A stretch of 64,000 nt of DNA from CAYNVQ01 sp964400735 (lineage in GTDB: Bacteria > Acidobacteriota > Aminicenantia > Aminicenantales > Aminicenantaceae): NCBI GenBank assembly GCA_964400735.1, contig CAYNVQ010000010.1, forward strand, positions 1 through 64,000. Direction: 5' to 3'. Within the stretch, counting starts at the first letter, position 1, and every line of letters starts with the position of its first letter. Positions 15,152-23,755 of this stretch are shown one piece after another. The notes beneath the pieces were generated by a model that was given only the letters and a program-made list of their open reading frames with translations, was not told the origin of the DNA and ran no database searches. The position numbers and the translations under genes were made by a program.

Positions 15152-17758
15152 ATGTCTTCAAAAAAAGCTTTACATATTCCTATCCTGGCGAAGCTCATTT
15201 TAAAGAGAATGTCCGTGTATAATGAAAAACATTCCATCATCGAAGATTTTGAAGAAACCTATCAAGGAATAAGAAAAACAGAGGGAATTCTAAAAGCCAA
15301 CATCTGGTGCTGGATGAGCGTTATCAGGTCGGTTTCTGAGTATACAAAATTGATCTTGATGTGGAGGTTTGCAATGTTTAATAACTATCTGAAAATCTCA
15401 TTAAGAGTTTTAAAAAGAAATAAAAGTTTTTCTTTTATAAATATTGCAGGCTTATCCATCGGGCTTGCATGCACTCTTTTGATAATGCTATGGGTGCAGT
15501 ATGAATTCAGTTTCGATAGATTTCATTCCAATTATGATAATTTGTACCGAGTTGTGACTGATTTTGAGCGGGGAAATCGGCAAATGACCGAAACAATGGT
15601 TCCTGTACCACTTGGCCCTGAATTGAAAAAAGTTTATCCCGAAATCACTCATGCCGCAATATTCACGGAATACAGTCAATTCAGGGTTGAAGCTGGCGGA
15701 AAAACCGGATTCAATCAGCAGGTTGGATTCACAGAGCCGGATTTTTTTGAGATGTTTTCATTCCAATTAGTGTCAGGCGACCCGAAAACCTGTTTGAAGG
15801 ATAAGAATTCCATCGTTATTACAGAAGAAACAGCTTCATATTATTTTGGCGGTAAAGACCCCATGGGAGAAATCGTTCTTTTCCATAACGATAAACAACC
15901 GTTAAAAGTAACAGGTGTCATAAAGGATCCTCCGGATAACTCCCATATACAATTTAAAATGCTTGTTCCAGTAGGTCCAGGTTACGGTGTTATAGGGGGA
16001 AAAGACCTCACCAGTTGGGAAAGCAACGTCTGGGGCTTGTACATTCTTGCACGAGAAGATATTAACGCGGCTTCATTTACGAATAAAATCGCAGAATTGT
16101 ATAAAACTCATCATAGGGATAAAACACAATATGCAGAAAAAATACGATCCAGGCTGCAGCCGTTTAAGGATATTCACATGAAATCTGGTGTGGACTTCGA
16201 TACATCGAATCATTTTATGACGGATATTAAATATGTTTACATCTTTATGTCCATTGCTGCAGTCGTTTTTATTATTGCCTGTTTTAATTTTATGTGCATG
16301 GCAACCGCAAGGTCGGTTAAACGAGAGAAAGAAGTCGGAATCCGAAAGATCAGCGGCGCTTTCAAAACAGACCTTATTAAACAATTCATGTCAGAATCAT
16401 TTATACTGGTGATTATCTCTTTTGTTTTTGCTCTCGGGTTAGTCTATATGTTCCTTCCGGCCCTGAATGAAATTTCAGGTAAAGAAATTAACTTTGCCCT
16501 GTTGAATAAATGGCATATTCTGATTTCAGCATGTTTGGTTATAATAATTACTGGGCTTTTTTCAGGCAGCTATCCTGCGCTGTATTTATCATCATTGAAA
16601 CCAGTGAGTTTGTTTCAAGGGAAAAGTCTGCCAGGAAGAAAAATTGGTATTAACCTCCGAAAACTGCTTGTAACAGTTCAATATCTTTTTACAATAGTTT
16701 TGCTTTTTGTGTCATTGGTGTTGTTTAAACAGATGAAATTTATCATTAACAAGGATTTAGGATTCAGTTCCGAAAATTTAGTATCTCTCGATTTGCCGGG
16801 TAGTATAGAACATTTTGACGCAGTAAAAAACGAATTGTTGAATCATAACAATGTGATCAGTGTAACCCAGGGAATACGGCCCTCGCTTCGGGATCAAGGT
16901 CACTCTGCGCATAACATAGACTGGGAAGGGAAAGAAGCTGATTTCAAGCTTGGGTTTGACTGGCTGGCTGTCTCCTATGATTATGACAGAACATATAATC
17001 TGACTCTGAAAGAAGGACGGTTCTTTTCAAAGGAATATCCGACCGATACATCTAATTTTGTCTTAAATGAAACCGCAGTCAAAGCTATGAATATCAAAGA
17101 TCCAATCGGGAAAAAATTCAGGTTCAACAAAACCGAAGGGAAGATAATAGGTGTAATAAAGGATTTTCATTTTTCTTCATTAAGGAAAAAAATAAAGCCG
17201 CTTTTTTTAGTTTATACCAAGTATTTTGGACTAAGCGTAAAGATCCGTCCCGAAAATCAGGATGAAACATTAAAGTACCTGGCAGCAGTCTGGAAGAAGT
17301 TTGAACCCGAAGAACCTTTTAAATACAGTTTTTTTGATGAAAGCATTAGAAGAATGTACAGGAATGAACAGAAAACCGAGATGTTGATAAAATATTTTAC
17401 TTTTCTAACGATAGTAATCTTTTTTATGGGATTGTTCGGCCTTATCGGCTATATGGCACAGCAAAGAACCAAAGAAATCGGGATAAGAAAGGTCCTTGGC
17501 GCTTCGACTTCGAATATAGCTTCGATGATATTCAGAGATTTTATAAAGCTTCTTACTATTGCATCTGTGTTTTCATATCCCATAGGGTATTATATCAGTG
17601 CTAAGTGGCTCGAGAATTTCGCTTACAGGATAAACCTCAGCGTATGGGTATTTATTATGATATTTTTTCTAATATTTGCTCTTTCATTCATTATAGTATT
17701 CTATCAGACAGTCAGAGTTGCGCTGTTAAATCCAAGTGATACATTAAGGTATGAGTAA
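15152..17758 (+). CDS. MacB/FtsX-type ABC permease with prefix domain
   Basis: An 868-residue permease with the architecture of its neighbours. A prefix (residues 1-74, including KHSIIEDFEETYQGIRKTEG) is followed by an FtsX/MacB core from Met75 (MFNNYLKISLRVLKRNK). It has two large extracytoplasmic domains, a KEVGIRKISGA motif after the middle TM, and KEIGIRKVLGA before the last TMs, ending PSDTLRYE. It shares only the framework with the other permeases, so these are old paralogues rather than recent duplicates. The ATPase partner is not encoded here. Confidence 0.9.
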   Translation: MSSKKALHIPILAKLILKRMSVYNEKHSIIEDFEETYQGIRKTEGILKANIWCWMSVIRSVSEYTKLILMWRFAMFNNYLKISLRVLKRNKSFSFINIAGLSIGLACTLLIMLWVQYEFSFDRFHSNYDNLYRVVTDFERGNRQMTETMVPVPLGPELKKVYPEITHAAIFTEYSQFRVEAGGKTGFNQQVGFTEPDFFEMFSFQLVSGDPKTCLKDKNSIVITEETASYYFGGKDPMGEIVLFHNDKQPLKVTGVIKDPPDNSHIQFKMLVPVGPGYGVIGGKDLTSWESNVWGLYILAREDINAASFTNKIAELYKTHHRDKTQYAEKIRSRLQPFKDIHMKSGVDFDTSNHFMTDIKYVYIFMSIAAVVFIIACFNFMCMATARSVKREKEVGIRKISGAFKTDLIKQFMSESFILVIISFVFALGLVYMFLPALNEISGKEINFALLNKWHILISACLVIIITGLFSGSYPALYLSSLKPVSLFQGKSLPGRKIGINLRKLLVTVQYLFTIVLLFVSLVLFKQMKFIINKDLGFSSENLVSLDLPGSIEHFDAVKNELLNHNNVISVTQGIRPSLRDQGHSAHNIDWEGKEADFKLGFDWLAVSYDYDRTYNLTLKEGRFFSKEYPTDTSNFVLNETAVKAMNIKDPIGKKFRFNKTEGKIIGVIKDFHFSSLRKKIKPLFLVYTKYFGLSVKIRPENQDETLKYLAAVWKKFEPEEPFKYSFFDESIRRMYRNEQKTEMLIKYFTFLTIVIFFMGLFGLIGYMAQQRTKEIGIRKVLGASTSNIASMIFRDFIKLLTIASVFSYPIGYYISAKWLENFAYRINLSVWVFIMIFFLIFALSFIIVFYQTVRVALLNPSDTLRYE
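15363..15376 (+). promoter_or_regulatory. Internal ribosome-binding site and ATG in permease
   Basis: GGAGG at 15363-15367 lies six bases before in-frame ATG 15374 at the prefix/permease boundary, as in the other three prefix-bearing permeases. Confidence 0.55.
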
Positions 17759-17767
17759 GTGAAAGAG

Positions 17768-17820
17768 CGCAAACGGGAGGATTTGAACCTCCGACCTACT
17801 GATTCGTAGTCAAACGCTCT
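17768..17820 (-). pseudogene. 3' part of tRNA-Arg (ACG anticodon)
   Basis: The minus strand starts at the 3' side of the D-arm (AGAGCG) and runs through the anticodon loop CTACGAA (ACG), a perfect T arm GGAGG-TTCAAAT-CCTCC and acceptor strand CGTTTGC. No CCA follows and the whole 5' third is missing. It lies 13 bases from the body of repeat copy C, the same arrangement as at copy B. Confidence 0.65.
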
Positions 17821-17833
17821 GTTATAAAATCGA

Positions 17834-18021
17834 TTTATCCCCATGTGCCACAGGAGTGACAAAAAATGCTGAAAATTGCTGAAATTTAGGTATTAGGATT
17901 GAAAGGAGGATTAAAAGTAAGTCGCTGATAATATTGATATTTTAGGTGAAATCAATAGCTTACAAATCGCTCGGGTCATAGATTTGCGAACGCCGCGCTC
18001 TCCCAACTGAGCTAACCGCCC
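17834..18021. repeat. Dispersed repeat, copy C, ending in tRNA-Ala 5' half
   Basis: Nearly identical to copy A across the body (CCCCATGTGCCACAGG, TGCTGAAAATTGCTGAAA, GGATTGAAAGGAGGATTA, GGTGAAATCAATAGCTTAC) and ends with the same 38-nt tRNA 5' half at 17984-18021. The following flank is shared with copy B. Confidence 0.82.
17984..18021 (-). pseudogene. tRNA-Ala(CGC) 5' half
   Basis: Same 38 nt as in copies A and B. The bases after the anticodon loop (ATCTATG) again fail to close the anticodon stem. Confidence 0.75.
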
Positions 18022-18228
18022 ACTTTCAGTATCAGGGGAAAACAACTGATAAATGTACCACTTTTAAAGGATTTATTCCACTGCTCCTATCAAGTTATGA
18101 ACTTCAGTGCTTCCTTTAGTTTAAGGCAATTTGAGCCAGGAAATCCTGGCTTCAAAGGTTATAAAATTAACCTCTTTGGAATATACACCGCGTTGAACAG
18201 AGGCATAAGCGGAGGAGAAGATCCTCAC

Positions 18229-19710
18229 TTACAAAGAGCCTATAATCCTTTGAGAATGCGATATTAAGGTATCAGCAATCTCGGCTGAGATCTTTTTCCC
18301 TTTTAGCGCCATTACCTGATTAATGAAGGCATTCAATTTGTTTTTGGCTGCGTTCGCGTTTTCTTTTTCTAATGATTGTATGGCAGATTCCAATTTAGAC
18401 TTAAGGCTGTACTCTGTCCCCTTTTTGAAGTTATTCTCTATGATAATGTCTATCAAGTTTGTTATTAATTTAATTTGAGGAGCATAGAAATTAACTCTTC
18501 CATTGCGTTTCAGGTTGGCTCGGTGCATGGGCCAGGAGCTGAGCGCCACTCCAGGGGAATCGACCTGCAAGGCCTTAATGGTTGAATCAAAACCAAGGTA
18601 GAGAATGCCCAGATCGCCAGCCTTTATAATGGCCGGAGAAGAGCCATGAATGACCTCTGCCCAATAGGACCAATAAGGTGATCCATCTGAGTGTAATGCA
18701 TGAATCCCCCCTACGAAATCTAATGATGCGCCCAGATATATGACACCGTTTGTGCCAACAGTAGGAGTGGTGGAAATCAACCCTTCAAGTTGCTCAGTTT
18801 TCCCAATTTCTGTTCCATCTGGACCGATGGCATAGAGCCTTTTCATATCCACAGTGTATATCGTACCATCATCCCCAATGACCGGGGAGCCAGTAGGTAA
18901 ACCATGAATCATATCATATGACCAGTTCAAGCTGCCATCAGTTGGAGAGTGAGAAAAGAGCCTAGCACCCTCTGTTACATAATAGATGGCGCCATCAGGG
19001 GCAATAGCTGGCGACCAGTTTGCTGGATTGCGGTAGCTTATTCCAAGATAGCTCCATTTCGCAATGCCATCCGGACGAATCGCATAAAATGACCCTTCCT
19101 GTGTACCGGAAAAAAAATATCCGCAATAAATGCTACCGTCAGCGCCAATTACAGGATTAGCAAATATTCCTGGCTCCAGCCCGTGCTGAAGCCCCACAAA
19201 CTCCCATTTTTTCGTTCCATTCGGATAGAATGCATAGAGTGTGTCCGCATTTGAGCCTATGTAGATGGTGCCCTTTTTACCTATAGCTGGGGCGCCAAGG
19301 AAAAAGCAGCCTACATTTGTTGACCATATAATCATGCCATTTGGGTGGAATGCGTAAAGAACAGGACCGTTTGAAGCATATATAGTGCCATTATCTCCTA
19401 TGGCAGGAGTGTAATCAAACGAACCTCCCAACTCAATCGCCCACTTGGTTAGCCCCCAAGGCTCAATGGCATAAAAAACTCCATTATGTGATCCAATATA
19501 AATAGTGCCGTCATCACCGATGGCAGGAGAACCTGTGACCCCAGAAATTGGATAATCATAGAATACTTGAGGAAAATAAGATATTTCTACTCCATCGTAT
19601 TCCCATAATAGACTGGGAATAGATGTTGCCAATGCTGGGCCGATTTGTATAAACAGGATCCCAACACCAACCAGTAAAATAGAAATGGATAAAAATTTCT
19701 TTCCCTTCAT
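18229..19710 (-). CDS. Secreted PQQ-like beta-propeller protein with C-terminal helical domain
   Basis: A 493-residue exported protein. A signal peptide (residues 1-28, ending ATS) precedes repeated blades of the form PAIGDDGTIYIGSHNGVFYAI, seven or so times to about residue 390. These are typical of PQQ-like propellers that bind no PQQ and act in protein contacts. The last ~65 residues are a charged helical module (LKSKLESAIQSLEKENANAAKNKL), similar to FIMAH-type repeats found at the ends of secreted proteins. An AAGGAGG site precedes the ATG. The likely role is extracellular or periplasmic scaffold; the target is unknown. Confidence 0.85.
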   Translation of the reverse strand: MKGKKFLSISILLVGVGILFIQIGPALATSIPSLLWEYDGVEISYFPQVFYDYPISGVTGSPAIGDDGTIYIGSHNGVFYAIEPWGLTKWAIELGGSFDYTPAIGDNGTIYASNGPVLYAFHPNGMIIWSTNVGCFFLGAPAIGKKGTIYIGSNADTLYAFYPNGTKKWEFVGLQHGLEPGIFANPVIGADGSIYCGYFFSGTQEGSFYAIRPDGIAKWSYLGISYRNPANWSPAIAPDGAIYYVTEGARLFSHSPTDGSLNWSYDMIHGLPTGSPVIGDDGTIYTVDMKRLYAIGPDGTEIGKTEQLEGLISTTPTVGTNGVIYLGASLDFVGGIHALHSDGSPYWSYWAEVIHGSSPAIIKAGDLGILYLGFDSTIKALQVDSPGVALSSWPMHRANLKRNGRVNFYAPQIKLITNLIDIIIENNFKKGTEYSLKSKLESAIQSLEKENANAAKNKLNAFINQVMALKGKKISAEIADTLISHSQRIIGSL

Positions 19711-19809
19711 TACTTTATCCTCCTTAGATGGGAACTTGAAAAAAATTCCTATGCTAATAAAGCGAATTTAGCATAGAAGCTTTTTGAATGTCAACCTAAT
19801 GCAGGCTAC

Positions 19810-19893
19810 TTCCCTATGTGCCACGGGTGTGACAAAAAATGCTGAAAATTGCTGAAATTTAGGTATTAGGATTGAAAGGAGTATTAAAGGTAA
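19810..19893. repeat. Dispersed repeat, copy D (truncated)
   Basis: Carries only the first ~84 bp of the body (CCCTATGTGCCACGGG to GGATTGAAAGGAGTATTAAAGGTA), then joins directly to the broken alcohol dehydrogenase sequence. The tRNA half is missing. Confidence 0.75.
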
Positions 19894-20321
19894 AATGCCG
19901 TCATTCCCCCGACAGGAACGGCGGCCGCTTCCTCATAGGTCATATTGGTCGGTTTTATTGCCACTATCCCATTTTCAGGCAGACATATGTACTCTGCATA
20001 AGAACCAGATCCAAAACCGGTTGATGCAAAAACCTTGTCATGTTGCTTAAATAGTTTTACATCTTTGCCAAGTGCTTCGATTTCCCCGGCTAACTCATGC
20101 CCAAGTACTTTTTTTCTTGGTCTTATGAGACCGATCATTATTCGCATGGGCAGCTTATACAAGGGAGGGACAGCCAAACCTCGCATTTTGCAGTCCCCTG
20201 CGGTTACTGTTGTCGCATACACTTTTATCAGTATTTCATTCTCCCTGGGAGTAGGTTTTTCTACTTCTTTGAGATGAAGAACTTCAGGAGGGCCATATTT
20301 TTCATATACAATCGCTTTGGT
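19884..20321 (-). pseudogene. Zinc-type alcohol dehydrogenase / quinone reductase, both ends lost
   Basis: The minus strand encodes the N-terminal third of an MDR-family dehydrogenase: TKAIVYEKYGPPEVLHLKEVE, then NEILIKVYATTVTAGDC, KVLGHELAGEIEALGKDV and MTYEEAAAVPVGGMTAFY. It stops where repeat copy D begins, so the NAD(P)-binding domain is gone. At the 5' end a GGAGG site is present, but the codon before KAIVYEKYG is ACC where ATG is expected. The only ATG/GTG-type start is internal (20222). The gene is therefore a remnant; the junction with copy D suggests the repeat was involved in the truncation. Confidence 0.8.
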
Positions 20322-20416
20322 TCCTCCTACTGCAATTTAGAAGCAGAGTATTTATGAATGAAAAAATGATATTTTATTAAAAAGATTATAAAGAATATTC
20401 TTGCCGGAGATTCTCA

Positions 20417-21955
20417 TTACTCATAATGCTTCATGGATTCCCATCGTTCGCTTATATTGATTTTTTTGTCTTTGCAAACATATAGAGGAAGATTATTTTC
20501 ATAAGGCATGCAATATCCGCACCTAATCGTAGCAGCTTGCTCCACTTTGTTGAAATATTTTTGGTAGTTATTCCATTCCTCTCCTATGAAGATGTACACC
20601 TCCGCAGCATTATCTCCATATCCCCAAAGCCAGTAATTGTTGTGCGGAGAAATAACCATGGGAAGGTCATACTTCTTCCTGTAATACTCGATCGCCCCTG
20701 CTTCTCCATAGTTTCTTGCGAAGATGGTTGCTTTTGATTTCTCCTCTGTTGGTAATGAGTGATATACCGCGGCCACAGTAGCAGCCATATTTTCCCAACC
20801 GAACATATCAGCAAAGAATTGAGGGAGTTTGGCTTCTTCCTTACTTTCGTAATTCGAATGACCTATTCCAATGAAGTTGGAGTATTTGATGAATTTTTTT
20901 ACAGGAAGAATAGGTATAGCGAGAGGAGAAATGAGGATACCACCAATAACGATTACCGTTGGAGCAGTGAATTTCAGCCATCTGAAGTATTTGCGGCTGA
21001 ACAGCCTTTCAACAAGGACAGCGCCGCCCGCAAACAGCATTGGATAAGCAGGACTCAAGTACTCTGGTTTACTCTGACCACTAATCAACAGTATGACAAA
21101 GGTGACCGTATAGATGATACCCAGGATTCGGAACTTTATTCCCTCTTTGTGGAAGAAGAAATAATAGAGCCCTGCCAGCCAGAGAGGGAAGGCCACCGGA
21201 TTTTGCTGCAATATCTGGCCAAAGATAAAATCTTTTGTGCTGATCCCTGCATATTTAAGCATTCTGGCATTCCTAATGAATTCCAGGTGGGCAAAATCGT
21301 TCAAAAAGTTCCAGATGATGAATGGAGAGAATAGGAGAGAAGATAGTGCGCCAGCGATCCATGGCCACTTTGTTGCCAGATATCGGCGATGCTTTGTTAA
21401 AAGGAGCCCGAGAAAAAAGCCGAATCCAAACCACAACATTCCCATCTTGTTCAGCAAGCCAAATCCCAGGAGCAAGCCCAGCACAATCCACCATTTCGGC
21501 TCATTCTCCTTAACAGTAAGGATTACAACATATGCCAAGAGTGCCCACAGGAGAATATCATAGCAATTCATGGAATAGACCGTGTTCAAGCTCAACTGTA
21601 CCGGAGCAAGCATCACGGCCAGGGCAGCAAGGATGACAGCATATCTGCCACCGCCGATTTTGCGCACAAGGAGCCCGGTTAAAAATACAGTGAAAGCTGC
21701 TGCCAGTGCTGGAAACAATCGGATGGCAAATAGCGAATCTCCACAAATCTGGCGGCTGAGAGAAAGGAGATAAATGGAAAAGGGAGGATGATCGACGTAG
21801 CCTAAATCGAGCCGGTTGCTGCAGGCGATATAATAGAGTTCATCACGAAAAATGCCATAGCTAGCAAAAGCGTTTGCCCCCAAGTGGAGAATGAGTTTTA
21901 AGAAGGATAGAACGGCGAGTGGGACAACGATCGTTTTTGAGGTTTTCTTATCCAT
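20417..21955 (-). CDS. GT39/ArnT-like membrane glycosyltransferase
   Basis: A 512-residue polytopic protein with about ten to twelve TM segments in the first 350 residues and a soluble C-terminal domain. The first periplasmic loop carries the catalytic-type acidic pair and signature RDELYYIACS...GYVDHPP, characteristic of PMT_2 dolichyl/undecaprenyl-phosphate sugar transferases. Such enzymes transfer a sugar from a polyprenyl phosphate to lipid A, glycans or proteins outside the inner membrane. It is last in a minus-strand cluster after a small membrane protein and redox genes, with a 27-bp gap. The acceptor is unknown. Confidence 0.85.
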   Translation of the reverse strand: MDKKTSKTIVVPLAVLSFLKLILHLGANAFASYGIFRDELYYIACSNRLDLGYVDHPPFSIYLLSLSRQICGDSLFAIRLFPALAAAFTVFLTGLLVRKIGGGRYAVILAALAVMLAPVQLSLNTVYSMNCYDILLWALLAYVVILTVKENEPKWWIVLGLLLGFGLLNKMGMLWFGFGFFLGLLLTKHRRYLATKWPWIAGALSSLLFSPFIIWNFLNDFAHLEFIRNARMLKYAGISTKDFIFGQILQQNPVAFPLWLAGLYYFFFHKEGIKFRILGIIYTVTFVILLISGQSKPEYLSPAYPMLFAGGAVLVERLFSRKYFRWLKFTAPTVIVIGGILISPLAIPILPVKKFIKYSNFIGIGHSNYESKEEAKLPQFFADMFGWENMAATVAAVYHSLPTEEKSKATIFARNYGEAGAIEYYRKKYDLPMVISPHNNYWLWGYGDNAAEVYIFIGEEWNNYQKYFNKVEQAATIRCGYCMPYENNLPLYVCKDKKINISERWESMKHYE

Positions 21956-21982
21956 TAAATACTGCCCGAGGACCAGCGTTTT

Positions 21983-22360
21983 TTACAGAATACTGCCCAA
22001 AACGAAAAGAATCGCACTGGTTCCGAAGATAAAAGGACAAAGTTTCATGGGTATGGGCTTGGTCCTTGCTCCAGTTAATGAATGCCAAATAGCCATTATA
22101 ACCAGGAGTCCCGCTGCTGACCAGTACACAAGTTGGGATACGTTGTTGTCACCTCCCGCAACTAGTGTAATCAGAATGACTAGGAATCCCAAAAAAGCAA
22201 GGTTGATTCCTTCCACAACCCACTCCATGGTGATAATACGCTTGTTATCCAGAGATATATCCCCGAATCCACGCACAACACCCTTAGTCGGGAAGAGATG
22301 AGATATGCCCCATAAGGCCACGATTGCAGCCCCTAGATAGAGCAGGATGGAGTCAATCAT
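21983..22360 (-). CDS. Small four-TM membrane protein
   Basis: A 125-residue protein with four hydrophobic segments at about residues 5-22, 48-70, 78-95 and 105-125, and short polar loops (LDNKRIITMEWVVEG). AAGGAGG lies six bases before the ATG. I do not recognise a characterised family. Tight spacing to the flavodoxin-like gene upstream (15 bp) and to the glycosyltransferase downstream suggests a shared transcript. Confidence 0.7.
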   Translation of the reverse strand: MIDSILLYLGAAIVALWGISHLFPTKGVVRGFGDISLDNKRIITMEWVVEGINLAFLGFLVILITLVAGGDNNVSQLVYWSAAGLLVIMAIWHSLTGARTKPIPMKLCPFIFGTSAILFVLGSIL

Positions 22361-22375
22361 GTGTACCTCCTTGAG

Positions 22376-22954
22376 TCAGATAGAAATGCCGATTTTTCGA
22401 GCCTTTTTAAGATATTTCTGCTTTTTTTTGTCAAAATTATACGAATCAGGTATGTTTAGAACGCTCTTTATCTTTATTCCACCGGATTTAAGGATAGTTC
22501 TTAAAGCTCGAATTGTGCCTCTGCTCTGGGAACCTAAAAGATTATATGGATAGGGCGATCCTGACGATACAATCAATATGGCTTTTTTTCCCTTTAATTG
22601 TTTTTCTGGCCTTTTGCGTACCGATTTTGCTTCGACACTCTCGAATAAAGTCACGTTTCTGTCAAAGAAAATCTTAAGCAGACCTGGCATATTCCCCCAA
22701 TAAACAGGAGAACCGATTACTAGCATATCTGACTCTTTCACTTTTCCGGCCAAAATGTGAGCATCATCATTGGGCAAAATACATATCTTATCTGGCCTGC
22801 ATTTCAAGCATCCTATGCATGGCTTCATATTCGATTTGTAAATCATAAATGTCTCAATAGCGTGATCTGAAGCGATATTCTTGTCGATTTCTGCAAGGAT
22901 AGTGGAAGTGATCCCTTTTCTTCTGGGGCTCGCATTTATGATCAAAACTTTCAA
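22376..22954 (-). CDS. NADPH-dependent FMN oxidoreductase, flavodoxin fold
   Basis: The flavodoxin-like fold starts at once with KVLIINASPRRKG (phosphate-binding loop for FMN), then CIGCLKC and GSPVYWGNMPGLLKIFFDR, which holds the isoalloxazine ring. I take the TTG at 22954 as the start because AAGGA lies seven bases before it and the product then begins at the canonical position; an upstream TTG at 22978 would add eight residues. The CxxC pair can hold an iron-sulfur cluster or act in redox. It lies just downstream of a 4Fe-4S protein gene, which fits electron transfer. Confidence 0.85.
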   Translation of the reverse strand: MKVLIINASPRRKGITSTILAEIDKNIASDHAIETFMIYKSNMKPCIGCLKCRPDKICILPNDDAHILAGKVKESDMLVIGSPVYWGNMPGLLKIFFDRNVTLFESVEAKSVRKRPEKQLKGKKAILIVSSGSPYPYNLLGSQSRGTIRALRTILKSGGIKIKSVLNIPDSYNFDKKKQKYLKKARKIGISI

Positions 22955-23019
22955 ATTGATGTCCTTCGATCGTGACAAGTAACCTTCATTCGAATTTGCG
23001 TAATTTGTATTATATGCAG

Positions 23020-23637
23020 TTACTTTGCAGTATCAAAAACATATTTAATGACACCTTCGGGACAAGCATCGACACATGTTCCGCACAAGATACACACGGA
23101 ATTGATCATAGATCCTTTTTGCACCATCTCATTCACTTCAAGACTCATTGGACAATTCTTTGTGCAGGTTTTACAGCTTTTACATATATTTCTATTCGCT
23201 TTTAAATGGAGAGCGGGCCACTTGATTATACCCCTCAATTTTGTGCCGACTACCATAAAGGGAGCCATCCAACATCCATAATGACAAAAAGCCCTTTTTC
23301 CCGTCGTAAAGGAAAGTACGGTGATCAACCCGACGACAGTGTAGAAGATCAGATAGTTTGCCGGTTCAGCTATCGATATTCCGTATTGGGTTCGAAAAAA
23401 AGGTTTTATCGACTGGAAACCGCCAGCTTTAAATGCAAAGAATGTGATAATTCCAATCCAGGGTACCCAAATGAAATATTTAATATTATTGAGCATGCCT
23501 CCTTTTACCCTTTTATCGTTTATCCTGAAGTAGGCCTCTTGCAGTCCGGCACCAGGACAAATCCATCCACAGAAGGATCTTCCTAGAAATAGTGAGCTTA
23601 CGAAAAGGAGAGAGAAGGTAATAAAGCTACAAGCCAA
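23020..23637 (-). CDS. NapH/MauN-type 4Fe-4S membrane protein, 5' end possibly broken
   Basis: The readable frame has TM segments, the polyferredoxin motif FCGWICPGAG, and two C-terminal ferredoxin clusters (CKSCKTCTKNCP and CILCGTCVDACPEG). The best start in frame is only a TTG at 23637. The same frame continues upstream with protein-like sequence (WVDIDASINFPRQGLL) to a TGA at 23683-23685, and beyond it again (NRSLGLLAITVHGTSAKPIIG) up to the end of the cytochrome gene. The gene may therefore be interrupted by one stop codon. Family members pass electrons between quinone and periplasmic or cytoplasmic redox partners. Confidence 0.75.
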   Translation of the reverse strand: MACSFITFSLLFVSSLFLGRSFCGWICPGAGLQEAYFRINDKRVKGGMLNNIKYFIWVPWIGIITFFAFKAGGFQSIKPFFRTQYGISIAEPANYLIFYTVVGLITVLSFTTGKRAFCHYGCWMAPFMVVGTKLRGIIKWPALHLKANRNICKSCKTCTKNCPMSLEVNEMVQKGSMINSVCILCGTCVDACPEGVIKYVFDTAK

Positions 23638-23755
23638 AAGACCTTGCCTCGGAAAATTGATGCTTGCATCGATATCAACCCATCAAATTTTTTTCTGACC
23701 GATGATTGGCTTGGCAGAAGTGCCATGTACCGTGATAGCAAGTAGGCCAAGACTT

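Larger units (their letters stand above)
17759..18228. other. Intergenic with tRNA-Arg fragment and repeat copy C
   Basis: Contains an Arg-type tRNA 3' fragment (17768-17820), repeat copy C (17834-18021, shared flank to about 18065) and an 8-bp palindrome AGCCAGGA-AA-TCCTGGCT at 18134-18151, which could be a weak hairpin after the leftward propeller gene. Confidence 0.65.

Noticed and set aside
18134..18151. Rho-independent terminator after the propeller gene
   Set aside because: The 8-bp palindrome has only a two-base loop and no T-tract on either strand.
23683..23685. TGA read as selenocysteine
   Set aside because: No selenocysteine-insertion hairpin recognised after it, and the position is not a Cys in the reading frame of this family.
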